The notes under the pieces: model-generated
Database searches by the model: none
What the model was told of the DNA's origin: nothing
What the model saw: the letters and a program-made list of their open reading frames with translations, nothing else
Assembly (NCBI GenBank): GCA_965262665.1
Contig: CBDHFR010000004.1
Span: forward strand, 868,001 to 932,000
DNA from: CBDBND01 sp965262665
GTDB taxonomy: Bacteria > Pseudomonadota > Alphaproteobacteria > Rhodospirillales > Rhodospirillaceae
Direction of reading: 5' to 3'
DNA: 64,000 nucleotides
Made by a program: the position numbers and the translations under genes
Shown: positions 53,027 through 61,529 of the stretch, one piece after another
Layout: every line of letters starts with the position of its first letter
How positions within the stretch are numbered: the first letter of the stretch is position 1

Positions 53027-54241
53027 TTATTCGTTGGTGTCGGATCGGCCGCTCGATGCGGCAACGGTCTTTGCGAGGAGTTTGATCTCAGCCCGCAAGT
53101 CTTTAACGAGTTGTTCCCGTCCGGATGTCATTTCAGAAACAAGACGGGTCATCGACTGATCGATGTTTCGCAGGTGTTCTTTGGCTTCGTTTTCGTTGTC
53201 GGACGATTTGGGTTGAGACAGGACGTCACCCAATTGACTGATCTTTTCGATGAGCGGCGACAAGTCCTTTTGATTTTCCGCTACTTTAAGCAGTACCTGC
53301 TGTTCGGCTTTCATTTGCTCAGTCAGCAAGGACAATTTGTCATTCATGGTTGCGAAATGTTGATTTGCCGCAATGCGGCTTTCCTCGCTTCGGCCAAGAA
53401 TACGTTGGAGTTCGTCAAGGCTTTCCGCGGTTTGTTCCAGGAGCGCCTCGGTATAAGCCGACACGCCCTGCTCACCTTCCGCAAGTGACGCACCCGACGA
53501 TAGTCGGGTCATACCCGACAGCCATTCTTCCAGATCGTTGTAAAACGCGTTCTGCGCCTGTCCCGCTTGCAAATCCAGAAAACCGAGGATGAGAGAACCA
53601 GCCAACCCAAACAAGGAAGAGGAGAAGGCTGTCCCCATTCCGCCAAGCGGAGCTTCTAACCCCACTTTGAGATCGTTGAAGACCAAAGCAATGTCATCAC
53701 CCGTAATGGATAGGTTGCGAATGACGTCACCGACAGATGCAACCGTCCCCAATAACCCCCAAAAAGTTCCCAACAGACCAAGAAAAATCGAAAGTCCGAT
53801 GAAGTACCGCGCCAAGTCGCGGGACTCTTCGAGGCGCGAGGCAATTCCGTCTAGAAGCGTACGCATCGCTTGAGCGCTGAGGGTAAATTTCCCACCTCTG
53901 GGTCGGCTGTCTGACAACATGCGTGCCATGGGAGATAGCAGGCTTGGTCCCGCACTCGATAAGGGCGTCGGTCCGTCTTGGCCGGCTTCGGCTTCGGAGT
54001 CGAGGAGGTCCCGTTCCGCCCGCCCTTGGAACGTTTCCAGCCATTGTGCTTCCGGACCTAGGCTGACGACCTGACGAACATTGAGAAAAATTCCAACGAG
54101 CAATACACCCAGGATCAATCCGTTGAGCAACGGATTTGCCATAAAGGCATCAACCAAGGTGTTGTAAAGGAAGGTGGTTGCGACTGATCCTGCGACCAGA
54201 AACAGAATCATCCGTGTGAGAAACCGTGTGGTGTCAGTCAT
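53027..54241 (-). CDS. MotA/TolQ/ExbB-like proton channel protein with coiled-coil tail
   Basis: This is a 404-residue protein. Two N-terminal hydrophobic segments and a long loop precede the proton-channel domain: FIGLSIFLGLLGTFWGLLGT, EAPLGGMGTAFSSSLFGLAG near residues 165-225. The last 150 residues are charged and helical (cytoplasmic coiled coil). It pairs with the MotB/OmpA-like protein just downstream. The architecture resembles ZorA of Zorya defence systems as well as general MotA-like channels, but no ZorC/D/E genes are present; the pair is probably a housekeeping motor of unknown use. Confidence 0.86.
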   Translation of the reverse strand: MTDTTRFLTRMILFLVAGSVATTFLYNTLVDAFMANPLLNGLILGVLLVGIFLNVRQVVSLGPEAQWLETFQGRAERDLLDSEAEAGQDGPTPLSSAGPSLLSPMARMLSDSRPRGGKFTLSAQAMRTLLDGIASRLEESRDLARYFIGLSIFLGLLGTFWGLLGTVASVGDVIRNLSITGDDIALVFNDLKVGLEAPLGGMGTAFSSSLFGLAGSLILGFLDLQAGQAQNAFYNDLEEWLSGMTRLSSGASLAEGEQGVSAYTEALLEQTAESLDELQRILGRSEESRIAANQHFATMNDKLSLLTEQMKAEQQVLLKVAENQKDLSPLIEKISQLGDVLSQPKSSDNENEAKEHLRNIDQSMTRLVSEMTSGREQLVKDLRAEIKLLAKTVAASSGRSDTNE

Positions 54242-54280
54242 TCTCGTGCCAACAGGCCGGCATAAAAAAATTTGATTGAG

Positions 54281-55198
54281 TCAGCGTTGCTCAATCACGG
54301 CGTCAACCCGATTTGGTTCGCCACCTTCATTCTTGTCACCCAAAGCACGGACTTCGATGCGCGTACTTTGAATGCCTTGGTCCATCAAATATTCTCGGAC
54401 GGATAAAGCACGGCTGAGTGATTTCCGTCTAACGCTGCTAGCAGATCCGTCTGCGCTACTGGCGTAAGCCATCAATTGAACTCGCAATGAGGCGTCACCT
54501 TTTAACTGATCAACGAGTCTGTTCAACGTGGATGACGAGTTTGCAGGCAATTCCGTTTCTTCAACGCCAAACAAAATGGAAAGCGGGTCCTGGTCAGGCG
54601 ACGCGGCCTCATCTGGTGGCAGGGAAGCCGTCTGCTGCGGCGACTCTTGTTCGTCTCCTGTTGTGTCCTGTCGCATCTCCGGGGTATCGGCCACGGAGCC
54701 GGTGTCAATCGTCGGTCCTGCCGGTGACGACATCGCGGGTGCCGGAACTTCGATCAGAGACTCAGTCACTGCAACCACCGGCGACGGTGCAGGTGGAGGT
54801 GGTTCAGGGGCAGAGGCCGGAGCCGATGTCACCGAAGTTGGCGGCGCTGCCGCCGCGGCCGCGGGGGGCGGGACTGCAATCGTTGGCGCTGATGTAACTC
54901 GGGCCGGTGCGCCTGGTGGCGACCTTAGCACCACCCGTCTGCGCTGTGGCGTTATCGGGTCAACGCCGGGTGGTGGTCTGAGTACGATCGGCCCTCTGCT
55001 CAATTGTGCGCTTGGCATGAGCAAACGCGGGACGGTTGCCATCGGATCGAGATCATTCAAAACGCCTAGATTTACAACCACCCCATTCCCAGATTGCGCC
55101 TGTGTTGGCACAACCCAAAGCGACAATGTCACAACCGCCATGCTGACCGACGCGGTCCACAACCACAAAGATTTGGGAATTAAACGTGTCTCAGCCAT
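54281..55198 (-). CDS. OmpA-domain protein with proline/alanine-rich linker
   Basis: This is a 305-residue protein. The N-terminus (LWLWTASVSMAVVTLSLWVV PTQAQ-like) is a signal or anchor. A long low-complexity linker of Pro, Ala and Ser follows (about residues 75-200), then an OmpA-like domain with ILFGVEETELPANSSSTLNR, LQVQLMAYASS-like VQLMAYASSADGSASS, RRKSLSRALSVREYL and VRALGDKNEGGEPNRVD. It follows the motor pair in the same direction (39 bases downstream of none, upstream by position) and may bind peptidoglycan as part of the same machine. Confidence 0.8.
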   Translation of the reverse strand: MAETRLIPKSLWLWTASVSMAVVTLSLWVVPTQAQSGNGVVVNLGVLNDLDPMATVPRLLMPSAQLSRGPIVLRPPPGVDPITPQRRRVVLRSPPGAPARVTSAPTIAVPPPAAAAAAPPTSVTSAPASAPEPPPPAPSPVVAVTESLIEVPAPAMSSPAGPTIDTGSVADTPEMRQDTTGDEQESPQQTASLPPDEAASPDQDPLSILFGVEETELPANSSSTLNRLVDQLKGDASLRVQLMAYASSADGSASSVRRKSLSRALSVREYLMDQGIQSTRIEVRALGDKNEGGEPNRVDAVIEQR

Positions 55199-55334
55199 GC
55201 CAAAGGGCCCCCAGTTTAGCCGCGCACTCCCCAGATAGAGTCTCGTCGCACAAATCCGTCTGAAACCCTACCTCAAGGGTAGACCACCGGACAACGGCGG
55301 CTTTATGGCGAAATCGCCAGATTAAGCGGAGACT

Positions 55335-56129
55335 CTAGGTCTTTCCGGTTAGAAGTCTACTCAAAGGAGCATGGATTCGCGTATTGGCTGCAAGGATGGA
55401 TGAACTTTCCAAACCATCTCCCTTTCCGCTTATCTCTGTGACAAATCCCCCAGCTTCGCGCACCAACAGGATTCCTGCAGCGACGTCCCAGATCTCAAGT
55501 CCACTTTCCCAAAATCCATCAACCCGACCGGCCGCAACAAAGGCCAAATCAAGTGACGCAGAGCCGAACCGCCGAACCCCGGCTGTCGCACCCATAACTT
55601 CTTTGAGTTGGTCCATATAGGGTTCGTGATCTCCCCGGCCGAGATGAGGAATACCGGTTGCCAAAACACAGTCTGATAGAGTCTCGCGGGCACTGACGCG
55701 CAGTCGGCGATTATTGAGTGTCGCTCCTTGTCCCTTTTCGGCAAGAAACATGTCATCCAGAACGGGATTGTAAACCAGTGCGGCAACCAGATCGCCACGC
55801 TCTTGCAAAGCGATGGAGATGGCAAAGTAAGGAATGCTGTGAATGAAATTAGTTGTTCCGTCGATGGGATCAATGATCCAACGGTGGTCTGCGTCCGCAC
55901 CCGCTGTTTCCCCAGACTCTTCCATGAGAAAACTGAAGTCAGGCCGTGCCTTTGTCAGCTCTACCTGCAGAATTTTTTCGGTGCGGTGATCGGCAGTCGT
56001 GACAAAGTCATTGGTGCCTTTACGGGACACCTGCAGGTGTTCAATTTCTCCAAAATCGCGTTTCAATGTCCGGCTGGCTTTTTCAGCCGCGTTGACCATG
56101 ACGTTTAATATTGCGGATCGGACCGTCAC
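55335..56129 (-). CDS. suhB: Inositol-1-monophosphatase family protein
   Basis: The product has 264 residues with a GTG start at 56129. Metal-binding motifs: FLMEESGE near residue 68, IIDPIDGTTNFIHS near 86, and GLEIWDVAAGILL near 211. It hydrolyses inositol phosphates or related sugar phosphates; bacterial SuhB also takes part in transcription antitermination of rRNA operons. It follows efp by 12 bases in the same direction. Confidence 0.94.
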   Translation of the reverse strand: MTVRSAILNVMVNAAEKASRTLKRDFGEIEHLQVSRKGTNDFVTTADHRTEKILQVELTKARPDFSFLMEESGETAGADADHRWIIDPIDGTTNFIHSIPYFAISIALQERGDLVAALVYNPVLDDMFLAEKGQGATLNNRRLRVSARETLSDCVLATGIPHLGRGDHEPYMDQLKEVMGATAGVRRFGSASLDLAFVAAGRVDGFWESGLEIWDVAAGILLVREAGGFVTEISGKGDGLESSSILAANTRIHAPLSRLLTGKT

Positions 56130-56141
56130 CGGTGCAGGTCT

Positions 56142-56708
56142 TTAGTCTTTTGCGCGTTCGACGTATGTGCCGTCCGCCGTGTTGACGACAATTCGTGTTC
56201 CCGCTTCGACGAAAGGCGGAATCATCACCTTGATCCCGTTTTCCATGATGCCAGGCTTATAGGACGACGCGGCGGTTTGACCTTTGACCACGGGCTCCGC
56301 TTCGACCACTTCTAAGGTGAGGTTTTGCGGTAAATTGATGCTGATTGGTTTGCCTTCAATCGTATTTGCCGTGACATCCATGCCGTCTTGAAGATAAAGC
56401 GCTTTTTCTGCGAGATCGTCGGCGGACAGGGAAAACTGCTCGTAGTTTTCCGTATCCATAAATGTGTAGAGTTCGCCCTCCTGATAAAGGTATTGGCAAT
56501 CCCGTTCTCGCACTTCAAGTTTTTCTACTGTTTCCTGGGTCCTCCAGCGATCGTTGGACTTGTTGCCCGAGGCAATGTCACGCATTTCGACTTGAATAAA
56601 CGCTCCGCCTTTGCCGGGCTGAAGAAGTTCGATCTTCAAAACAGTCCATTGTTTTCCCTGGTGTTCGATCACCATTCCGGGGCGCATGGTGTTGGCTTGA
56701 ATTTTCAT
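56142..56708 (-). CDS. efp: Elongation factor P
   Basis: The product has 188 residues from ATG 56708: MKIQANTMRPGMVIEHQGKQ, LLQPGKGGAFIQVEMRD with the modifiable Lys at residue 33, and RVDTRTGTYVERA-like ending (GTRIVVNTADGTYVERAKD). It relieves ribosome stalling at polyproline; the Pro-rich OmpA-domain protein nearby is an example of a likely client. The Lys at the tip, and the facing epmA gene, indicate beta-lysylation. The frame extends upstream to 56897 without similarity. Confidence 0.95.
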   Translation of the reverse strand: MKIQANTMRPGMVIEHQGKQWTVLKIELLQPGKGGAFIQVEMRDIASGNKSNDRWRTQETVEKLEVRERDCQYLYQEGELYTFMDTENYEQFSLSADDLAEKALYLQDGMDVTANTIEGKPISINLPQNLTLEVVEAEPVVKGQTAASSYKPGIMENGIKVMIPPFVEAGTRIVVNTADGTYVERAKD

Positions 56709-56862
56709 AATTTCGCTGTTGTAACCAAGAAGGTTAAAAAGAGAGATGGCGCTTGCGTCCGCGGCGGGCTTGATATCAGGTTGCCCAGATACGCGCAACG
56801 GGCCATCCCGGCGCGCATCGGGGCTGTGAACGATCTCAGGAATATGAGGCTTATCCAGTGCT

Positions 56863-57912
56863 ATGAAGACGCCTTGGTGGGATAAAGCCGAATTCACGTC
56901 GCGCCGTCAGACCTTAGTTATTCGTGCACGCGTGATAACAGCACTCAGGCAGTATTTTGCTGATTTTGGCTTCATGGAAGTAGAGACCCCGATTCTTCAA
57001 GTGTCGCCGGGGCTCGACCGCCATGTTCAACCACTGGGGACGCTGGTTCGAAGCCCGTTCGAAACGCGAGGGAAGCAGAGATTTCTTCACACCTCGCCAG
57101 AATTCACCATGAAGAAACTTCTGGCCGCGGGGGAATCTCGGCTCTTTCAAATCTGCCATGTCTTTCGTGATGGGGAAGACAGCGCCCATCACACTCCGGA
57201 ATTCACACTCCTCGAATGGTATCGCGCTGACACGGACTACACCGCGCTTATGACGGATGTCGAAGAATTGGTGCGACGTGCTGCAACGGCGGCCGAGGCA
57301 TCACACTTCATGCAGGGGGAATTGAGGTGCAAAGCCACGTCAAGTTGGACCCGCCAAACTGTCGCAGACGCGTTCAACGCCTACGCTGGCATTGACCTTC
57401 TTTCTACTTTGGACGACGAATTTAATCCGTCCGCAGACCGATTGTGCGAAGCCGCACGTGATGCCGGCATTCAATGTCAGGACAAACAAACCTGGGACGA
57501 TATTTTTCATCGTGTTTTGATTGAACGCATTGAACCGGAACTGGCAAAACGCGGGCCTCATTTCTTACTGGATTATCCGGCAATGGTTGGCGCATTGGCC
57601 CGGCGTAAGGCGGATCAGCCTGAGCTGTGTGAACGCGTCGAGGCTTATGTCTGCGGTCTCGAACTGGCTAATGGATTTTCCGAACTCACCGATGCGCAAG
57701 AACAACGGAAACGTTTCGACAGGGATCGGGCTTTGTATCAGTCCCTTTACGGTCCACCACCGCCTATTGATGAGGAGTTTCTATCCGCTCTGGATGCCAT
57801 GCCCCAAGCGGCCGGCATGGCGCTCGGCGTAGGCCGTTTGGTCATGCTGGTGACTGGCTCAACCCACATTCGCGACGTCCAATGGGCGCCGTTGGATGTG
57901 AATTCTCCATAG
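56863..57912 (+). CDS. epmA: EF-P lysine lysyltransferase
   Basis: This is a 349-residue class II aminoacyl-tRNA-synthetase-like protein without an anticodon domain. Motifs: FMEVETPILQVSPGLDRHVQ, FLHTSPEFTMKKLLAAGESR, FQICHVFRDGEDSAHHTPEF, TLLEWYR and a C-terminal GMALGVGRLVMLVTG. It attaches beta-lysine to the EF-P lysine. It is transcribed away from efp with 154 bases between. The epmB aminomutase that makes beta-lysine is not in the window. Confidence 0.94.
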   Translation: MKTPWWDKAEFTSRRQTLVIRARVITALRQYFADFGFMEVETPILQVSPGLDRHVQPLGTLVRSPFETRGKQRFLHTSPEFTMKKLLAAGESRLFQICHVFRDGEDSAHHTPEFTLLEWYRADTDYTALMTDVEELVRRAATAAEASHFMQGELRCKATSSWTRQTVADAFNAYAGIDLLSTLDDEFNPSADRLCEAARDAGIQCQDKQTWDDIFHRVLIERIEPELAKRGPHFLLDYPAMVGALARRKADQPELCERVEAYVCGLELANGFSELTDAQEQRKRFDRDRALYQSLYGPPPPIDEEFLSALDAMPQAAGMALGVGRLVMLVTGSTHIRDVQWAPLDVNSP

Positions 57913-57918
57913 CGTCAA

Positions 57919-57948
57919 ATAAAAACAGCGGGTCTTAGGACCCGCCGT
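57919..57948 (-). terminator. Bidirectional-looking terminator between epmA and the next gene
   Basis: The hairpin GCGGGTC-CTAA-GACCCGC on the minus strand is followed by TGTTTTTATTT. It lies 22 bases beyond the stop of the 57970 gene and 7 beyond epmA. Confidence 0.8.
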
Positions 57949-57969
57949 TGGTTTAACTCGTTGAACCTG

Positions 57970-58509
57970 TCACTTAGGCGGGGTGCAGGCTGTTTCGACA
58001 ATTTCCAAAGCTGGAATCTGGATGTCCGCATCGGGGACCGATGCCGCTGCCAATTGCATTTCCTCGCACCAAAATTCCTTATTGGATTCGCATTCTTGGC
58101 TCGTTCGTTGCGCAAATTCAGTATTTGTTTCCGACGGTTTCCATGCTTCATATTCTTCGTCGTTATCTTCGGCGATATCCGCCAGTATTTCTTCGTATTC
58201 AAGCCGGTCCTTACGGCGCTTCCGGGCAGATTCTATAGCCGCGCTTTTTGAGCACAGGGCTGCGCCCATGGCGCCCACTTTCCACGAGTCACCACCGAGG
58301 TCGGCAATATTCTCGATGCCATCACACACTTTGGCCGATTGCGGGCCGCAGTGGTCCAGTTTCACTTTTTTTTCTGCAGGAGGGGCCGCAGGCGCTTGTT
58401 CTTCAACTTCCGGCGGCGGGGGGGGCGCTACATCCTTTGCCTCTTGGGCAACGGCTGTCTGTATGCTGAAGGCGGTCACTGCGGCGACCAATGCAATCCC
58501 ATATTTCAT
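57970..58509 (-). CDS. Exported hypothetical protein with cysteines
   Basis: This 179-residue protein has a signal peptide (MKYGIALVAAVTAFSIQTAV, AQ) and a short Pro/Glu-rich linker, then a domain with six Cys (DHCGPQSAKVCDG, GAALCSKS, SQECESNKEFWCEE, ETACTPPK), probably forming disulfides in the periplasm. A charged helical part lies between (RKRRKDRLEYEEILADIAED). No family is recognised. It stands alone with its own terminator. Confidence 0.75.
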   Translation of the reverse strand: MKYGIALVAAVTAFSIQTAVAQEAKDVAPPPPPEVEEQAPAAPPAEKKVKLDHCGPQSAKVCDGIENIADLGGDSWKVGAMGAALCSKSAAIESARKRRKDRLEYEEILADIAEDNDEEYEAWKPSETNTEFAQRTSQECESNKEFWCEEMQLAAASVPDADIQIPALEIVETACTPPK

Positions 58510-58598
58510 CGTATTCTGCCCGGTTTCAGGTTCTCAATCGGCGTCACATTATTCGTTCGCGCTCAGGATGGGAAGGCCCTGTTGCAGTCCTTTTTCTG

Positions 58599-59234
58599 TC
58601 AGGCCTCAAGACAACCCTGGAACGAACGGACCGCTGCTTCGGGTCCTTCGGGATGGGTCCAGACTCCCGCCGAGACAGCCAAGAAATCTGCGCCTACTTC
58701 GATCAACGGACGGCAGTTATCAGGGGTTATTCCGCCGATAGCGACGCACGGCACATTGGTTGTCTCCGACCAAACTTCCAGCAATTCGATGGGCGCGGTT
58801 TCCGTAACGGTCTTTGTTGCCGACGGGAAAAAAGCGCCAAAAGCGACGTAATCCGCACCGGCGTCCGCCAGCGTCATGGCCAGATGCCGTGATGCTTTAC
58901 AGGAAACACCCACGGTCGCCTCTTCGCCGACAATGTCTCGGGCCTGCTGATAAGGCATGTCTTCAGGGCCAACGTGAACGCCATCACAACCGGTTTTGAC
59001 AGCCAGATCGGGACGGTCATTGAGGATCAATGCCACATCACTCTGCGCACAAACTGGTAGCAGTGCGTCTATGGCCCCGAAGATGGTGTCGTCTTTCTCG
59101 TCCTTGAGGCGAAGCTGAAGGCAGGCCACGTCACCGGCGTTAAAAATAGCAGGCAGGGACGCGGTGAATGACGCAATGTCTTCAATCTGCGGCGGCGAGA
59201 TCAGATAAAGCCAGCACGGCGAAGATCCGCTCAC
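58599..59234 (-). CDS. thiE: Thiamine phosphate synthase
   Basis: The product has 211 residues, with a GTG start overlapping the fbaB stop (GTGA). Motifs: CLQLRLKDEKDD, LILNDRPDLAVKTGCDGVHV, GPEDMPYQQAR, VGVSCKASRHL, DYVAFGAFFPSATK and VPCVAIGGITPDN. It joins the thiazole and pyrimidine halves of thiamine. Some residues differ from the classic set (RLKD for RxK), common in alphaproteobacterial ThiE copies. No TPP riboswitch was seen. Confidence 0.92.
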   Translation of the reverse strand: MSGSSPCWLYLISPPQIEDIASFTASLPAIFNAGDVACLQLRLKDEKDDTIFGAIDALLPVCAQSDVALILNDRPDLAVKTGCDGVHVGPEDMPYQQARDIVGEEATVGVSCKASRHLAMTLADAGADYVAFGAFFPSATKTVTETAPIELLEVWSETTNVPCVAIGGITPDNCRPLIEVGADFLAVSAGVWTHPEGPEAAVRSFQGCLEA

Positions 59235-60160
59235 TCTTTGCCTTTGTAAATGTTGATCAAAGTGTTGAGCATTACCAAGGCATCGTCTCTAGAGCGCTGG
59301 AAGGTGTTGCGGCCGATAATTGAACCATTACCACCGCCATCCCGAATGGCGCGCGCCTCATCGTACAACCCGTCCAGGCCTTTCTTGCCGCCGCCTGAAA
59401 AAACGACAATTCGCCGCCCTTCAAAACAACTCTGGACAATGTGTTGCACGCGTTCCGTCAATGAGCCGCGAGCAATGTTTTGTTCTTCATACACTTTCTT
59501 TGCCGCCGGCAGTTCCAGATGGTCCGTAGGCAGCTTCACCTTGATGATGTGGGCACCCGCCAACGCCGCCATATGCGCCGCGTAAGCGACGATGTCCAAA
59601 GCTGTTTCCCCGTCCTTGGTCACATAGGCCCCGCGTGGATACGACCAAACAACCACGGCAAGTCCGACCGACTTAGCCTGTTCGGCCAATTCACGGAGAT
59701 CTTCCATCATGTCGTAGGCTTGTTCCGAACCCGGATAGATCGTGTAGCCGATGGCGGAACACCCCAGCCGCAAAGCGTCGCCAACACCGGCGGTGATCGC
59801 CTGGGTCGGGGCGTCGTTGTTGCCCATCAGCGAGTTGGCGCTGTTGACTTTGAGGATTGTCGGTACAGATCCGGCGAAGGTGCTGGCCCCGGCCTCGATC
59901 ATGCCCAAAGGTGCGGCAAAGGCGGACAACCCGGCATCGATGGCCAGCTGCCAATGGTAATGAGGATCATAAGCGGGTGGATTGGGGGCGAAGCTCCGGG
60001 CCGGACCATGTTCAAACCCCTGGTCTACGGGAAGGATGACCAAACGGCCCGTACCACCAAGCCGGCCCTGCATGAGAATGTGCGCCAGATTGGCCTTGGT
60101 ACCGGGACTGTCGCTTTCGTATCCGGCCAGAATTTTCTTGACCCGCTGGGTTAATTTCAT
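59231..60160 (-). CDS. fbaB: Class I fructose-bisphosphate aldolase (DhnA/FbaB type)
   Basis: The product has 309 residues from ATG 60160: MKLTQRVKKILAGYESDSPG, RLVILPVDQGFEHGPARSFA, ADPHYHWQLA-like AYDPHYHWQLAIDAGLSAFA and GAHIIKVKLPTDHLEL, where the first Lys of KVK is the expected Schiff-base residue, then VVFSGGGKKGLDGLYDE. It splits fructose 1,6-bisphosphate. It is followed by thiE with overlapping stop/start. The frame upstream of 60160 is not part of the family. Confidence 0.93.
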   Translation of the reverse strand: MKLTQRVKKILAGYESDSPGTKANLAHILMQGRLGGTGRLVILPVDQGFEHGPARSFAPNPPAYDPHYHWQLAIDAGLSAFAAPLGMIEAGASTFAGSVPTILKVNSANSLMGNNDAPTQAITAGVGDALRLGCSAIGYTIYPGSEQAYDMMEDLRELAEQAKSVGLAVVVWSYPRGAYVTKDGETALDIVAYAAHMAALAGAHIIKVKLPTDHLELPAAKKVYEEQNIARGSLTERVQHIVQSCFEGRRIVVFSGGGKKGLDGLYDEARAIRDGGGNGSIIGRNTFQRSRDDALVMLNTLINIYKGKE

Positions 60161-60260
60161 CGTCTCTCGGTTCCTTTTTTCACGTGCCGGAAAGGGTGAG
60201 ATATATCGGCCTGCCGCCGCCGTGAACAGGGCCAATGCCAGCCCCTTTAGACAAAGGCTA

Positions 60261-60628
60261 GAGCGTTTCCGAGGTTGAATGAATCAAAATTTTGTTGTCG
60301 TGGTCTTGGCGGACTGATTCGATAGCCGCTTTGGCGGGGGCATCGTGGCTGTATCGGAAGACCTGCGTATTCGTTTGGCGAGGAAAGTGGCGTCGGGCAT
60401 GTCGCGCCGTCAGGCGGCGGCCCTTTTTGAGGTGAGCGCAAGCTCGGCGGTGCGGGATGGCGGGCGATATGAAGACGAGGGGACTGTCGCGGTCAAGCCA
60501 CGGCCGTCGCGCCAGCGCCGTCTTGATCCTTGACGGCGAGGATAACGTCTGCGGCCTCTTCAATCACGGGCACTGCAGGAACTTCTTGGTTGCTGACGGC
60601 TATGCGTCAGAATAAATCGGAAATGCTA
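60261..60628 (+). repeat. MITE-like deletion derivative of IS630-B (copy 5)
   Basis: The element is 368 bases long with both IS630-B ends intact and TA at each border (60259-60260, 60629-60630). It contains the first 270 or so bases of the IS (including the MAVSEDLRI start at 60345) joined at GAGGATAACG to the last 85. Compared with copy 1 the deletion runs between two TA dinucleotides (GAGGATA and GCCGGTA). It has no transposase but both substrates for one, so it could move in trans. Confidence 0.9.
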
Positions 60629-60679
60629 TAGACCTCGCATCCTGTTGACGGCTTTTAAGCCGCCGCATATGTTCCAGTC

Positions 60680-60985
60680 TTGGTTCAAGAAAAGGTCCCT
60701 AGTCCCTTGAAAGATATCGCAATCTACAGGCTCCAGCGGGTTGACAAGGCGCTTGAGCGGCTGAACGCGGCGGTGGCTCGTTTCGACGCCGCGATTCAAA
60801 CAAAAGGGATCGATACCTCGCAAGGAACACGAGAGGCCGAAAGCGGAAAAGCCGATCTACAGGCCGAATTGAACGCACTCCGCAAGGATTACGATGCGCT
60901 GCATGCCGCGGCCAGCACCGTTGCTGATCGTTTGGACGGCACCGTCGCCCAATTGACGGCAAGCACCAGCAGTACGGCAGGTTAG
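60680..60985 (+). CDS. Small coiled-coil protein upstream of zapA
   Basis: The product has 101 residues from TTG 60680, or 92 from TTG 60707 (which has AAAGG upstream). The sequence DIAIYRLQRVDKALERLNAA, VARFDAAIQTK, ADLQAELNALRKDYDALHAA is a coiled coil like the DUF4164-type proteins commonly encoded before zapA in alphaproteobacteria. It probably acts with ZapA in cell division. It is 20 bases upstream of zapA. Confidence 0.75.
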   Translation: MVQEKVPSPLKDIAIYRLQRVDKALERLNAAVARFDAAIQTKGIDTSQGTREAESGKADLQAELNALRKDYDALHAAASTVADRLDGTVAQLTASTSSTAG

Positions 60986-61005
60986 GGGATAACAGGCTTA
61001 TCACT

Positions 61006-61338
61006 ATGGCGCAGGTTTCAATCACACTCAGGGGACGCAGTTATCAGATTGCCTGTGAAGACGGCCAGGAGGCTCATTTGGCCCGCCTGGGGCGTTATTT
61101 GGACCAGCAGGCCGAACAGCTATTGGAAAGTACCGGTCCGGTCTCAGACACCATGATGATGATGATGGTGTCCCTTTTGGTTGCCGATGAGCTCTCAGAT
61201 GCGGCTGGAGAGCTTGAAAACCACCGCCACGGCGGCAAGGGAGAAGCCCGCATTGAGGCGGAAGAAGCTGTCGTGACTGCCATCGATGCCCTGGCTTCTA
61301 GGATCGATAGTATTGCCGAACGCCTAGAAGGTGCCTAA
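61006..61338 (+). CDS. zapA: Cell division protein ZapA
   Basis: The product has 110 residues: MAQVSITLRGRSYQIACEDG, QEAHLARLGRYLDQQAEQLL, DTMMMMMVSLLVADELSDAA. It is the ZapA globular head followed by the helix that forms the dimer/tetramer. It bundles FtsZ filaments at midcell. It is followed directly by the 6S RNA gene and fau, the conserved order. Confidence 0.93.
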   Translation: MAQVSITLRGRSYQIACEDGQEAHLARLGRYLDQQAEQLLESTGPVSDTMMMMMVSLLVADELSDAAGELENHRHGGKGEARIEAEEAVVTAIDALASRIDSIAERLEGA

Positions 61339-61344
61339 GTTCCC

Positions 61345-61508
61345 GCGCGGAGCTGCCGGGTGCGTTAGGCCGTGGTTATCCCTGGGGCGATATCTTAAGA
61401 CCGGGAGCTGTCTCTTGTAGGGTCCTGGCCCTATAACGCGGCGCCCACTTGACCCTGTGGCCCAAGGCGAGGTCACGTTGGTCGACGGCCACGGCGGCTC
61501 CATCCAAC
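61345..61508 (+). ncRNA. ssrS: 6S RNA
   Basis: It lies between zapA and fau, the standard place. A long closing stem can be drawn from GGAGCTGCC (near 61358) and GGCCGTGG (near 61373) to CCACGGC and GGCGGCTCC (near 61484-61500), with a largely unpaired middle part as expected for the RNA-polymerase-binding bubble. No protein frame is convincing here. Exact ends are uncertain by about 10 bases. 6S RNA binds the housekeeping holoenzyme in stationary phase. Confidence 0.82.
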
Positions 61509-61529
61509 CCTAAGCAAACGTCGAGTGCG

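Noticed and set aside
51782..54241. Zorya defence system
   Set aside because: Only ZorA/B-like proteins are present; no helicase, nuclease or other Zorya effector genes are nearby, and the neighbours are housekeeping genes.
58400..59240. TPP riboswitch for thiE
   Set aside because: thiE overlaps the end of fbaB, and no thi-box-like sequence was found upstream of fbaB.
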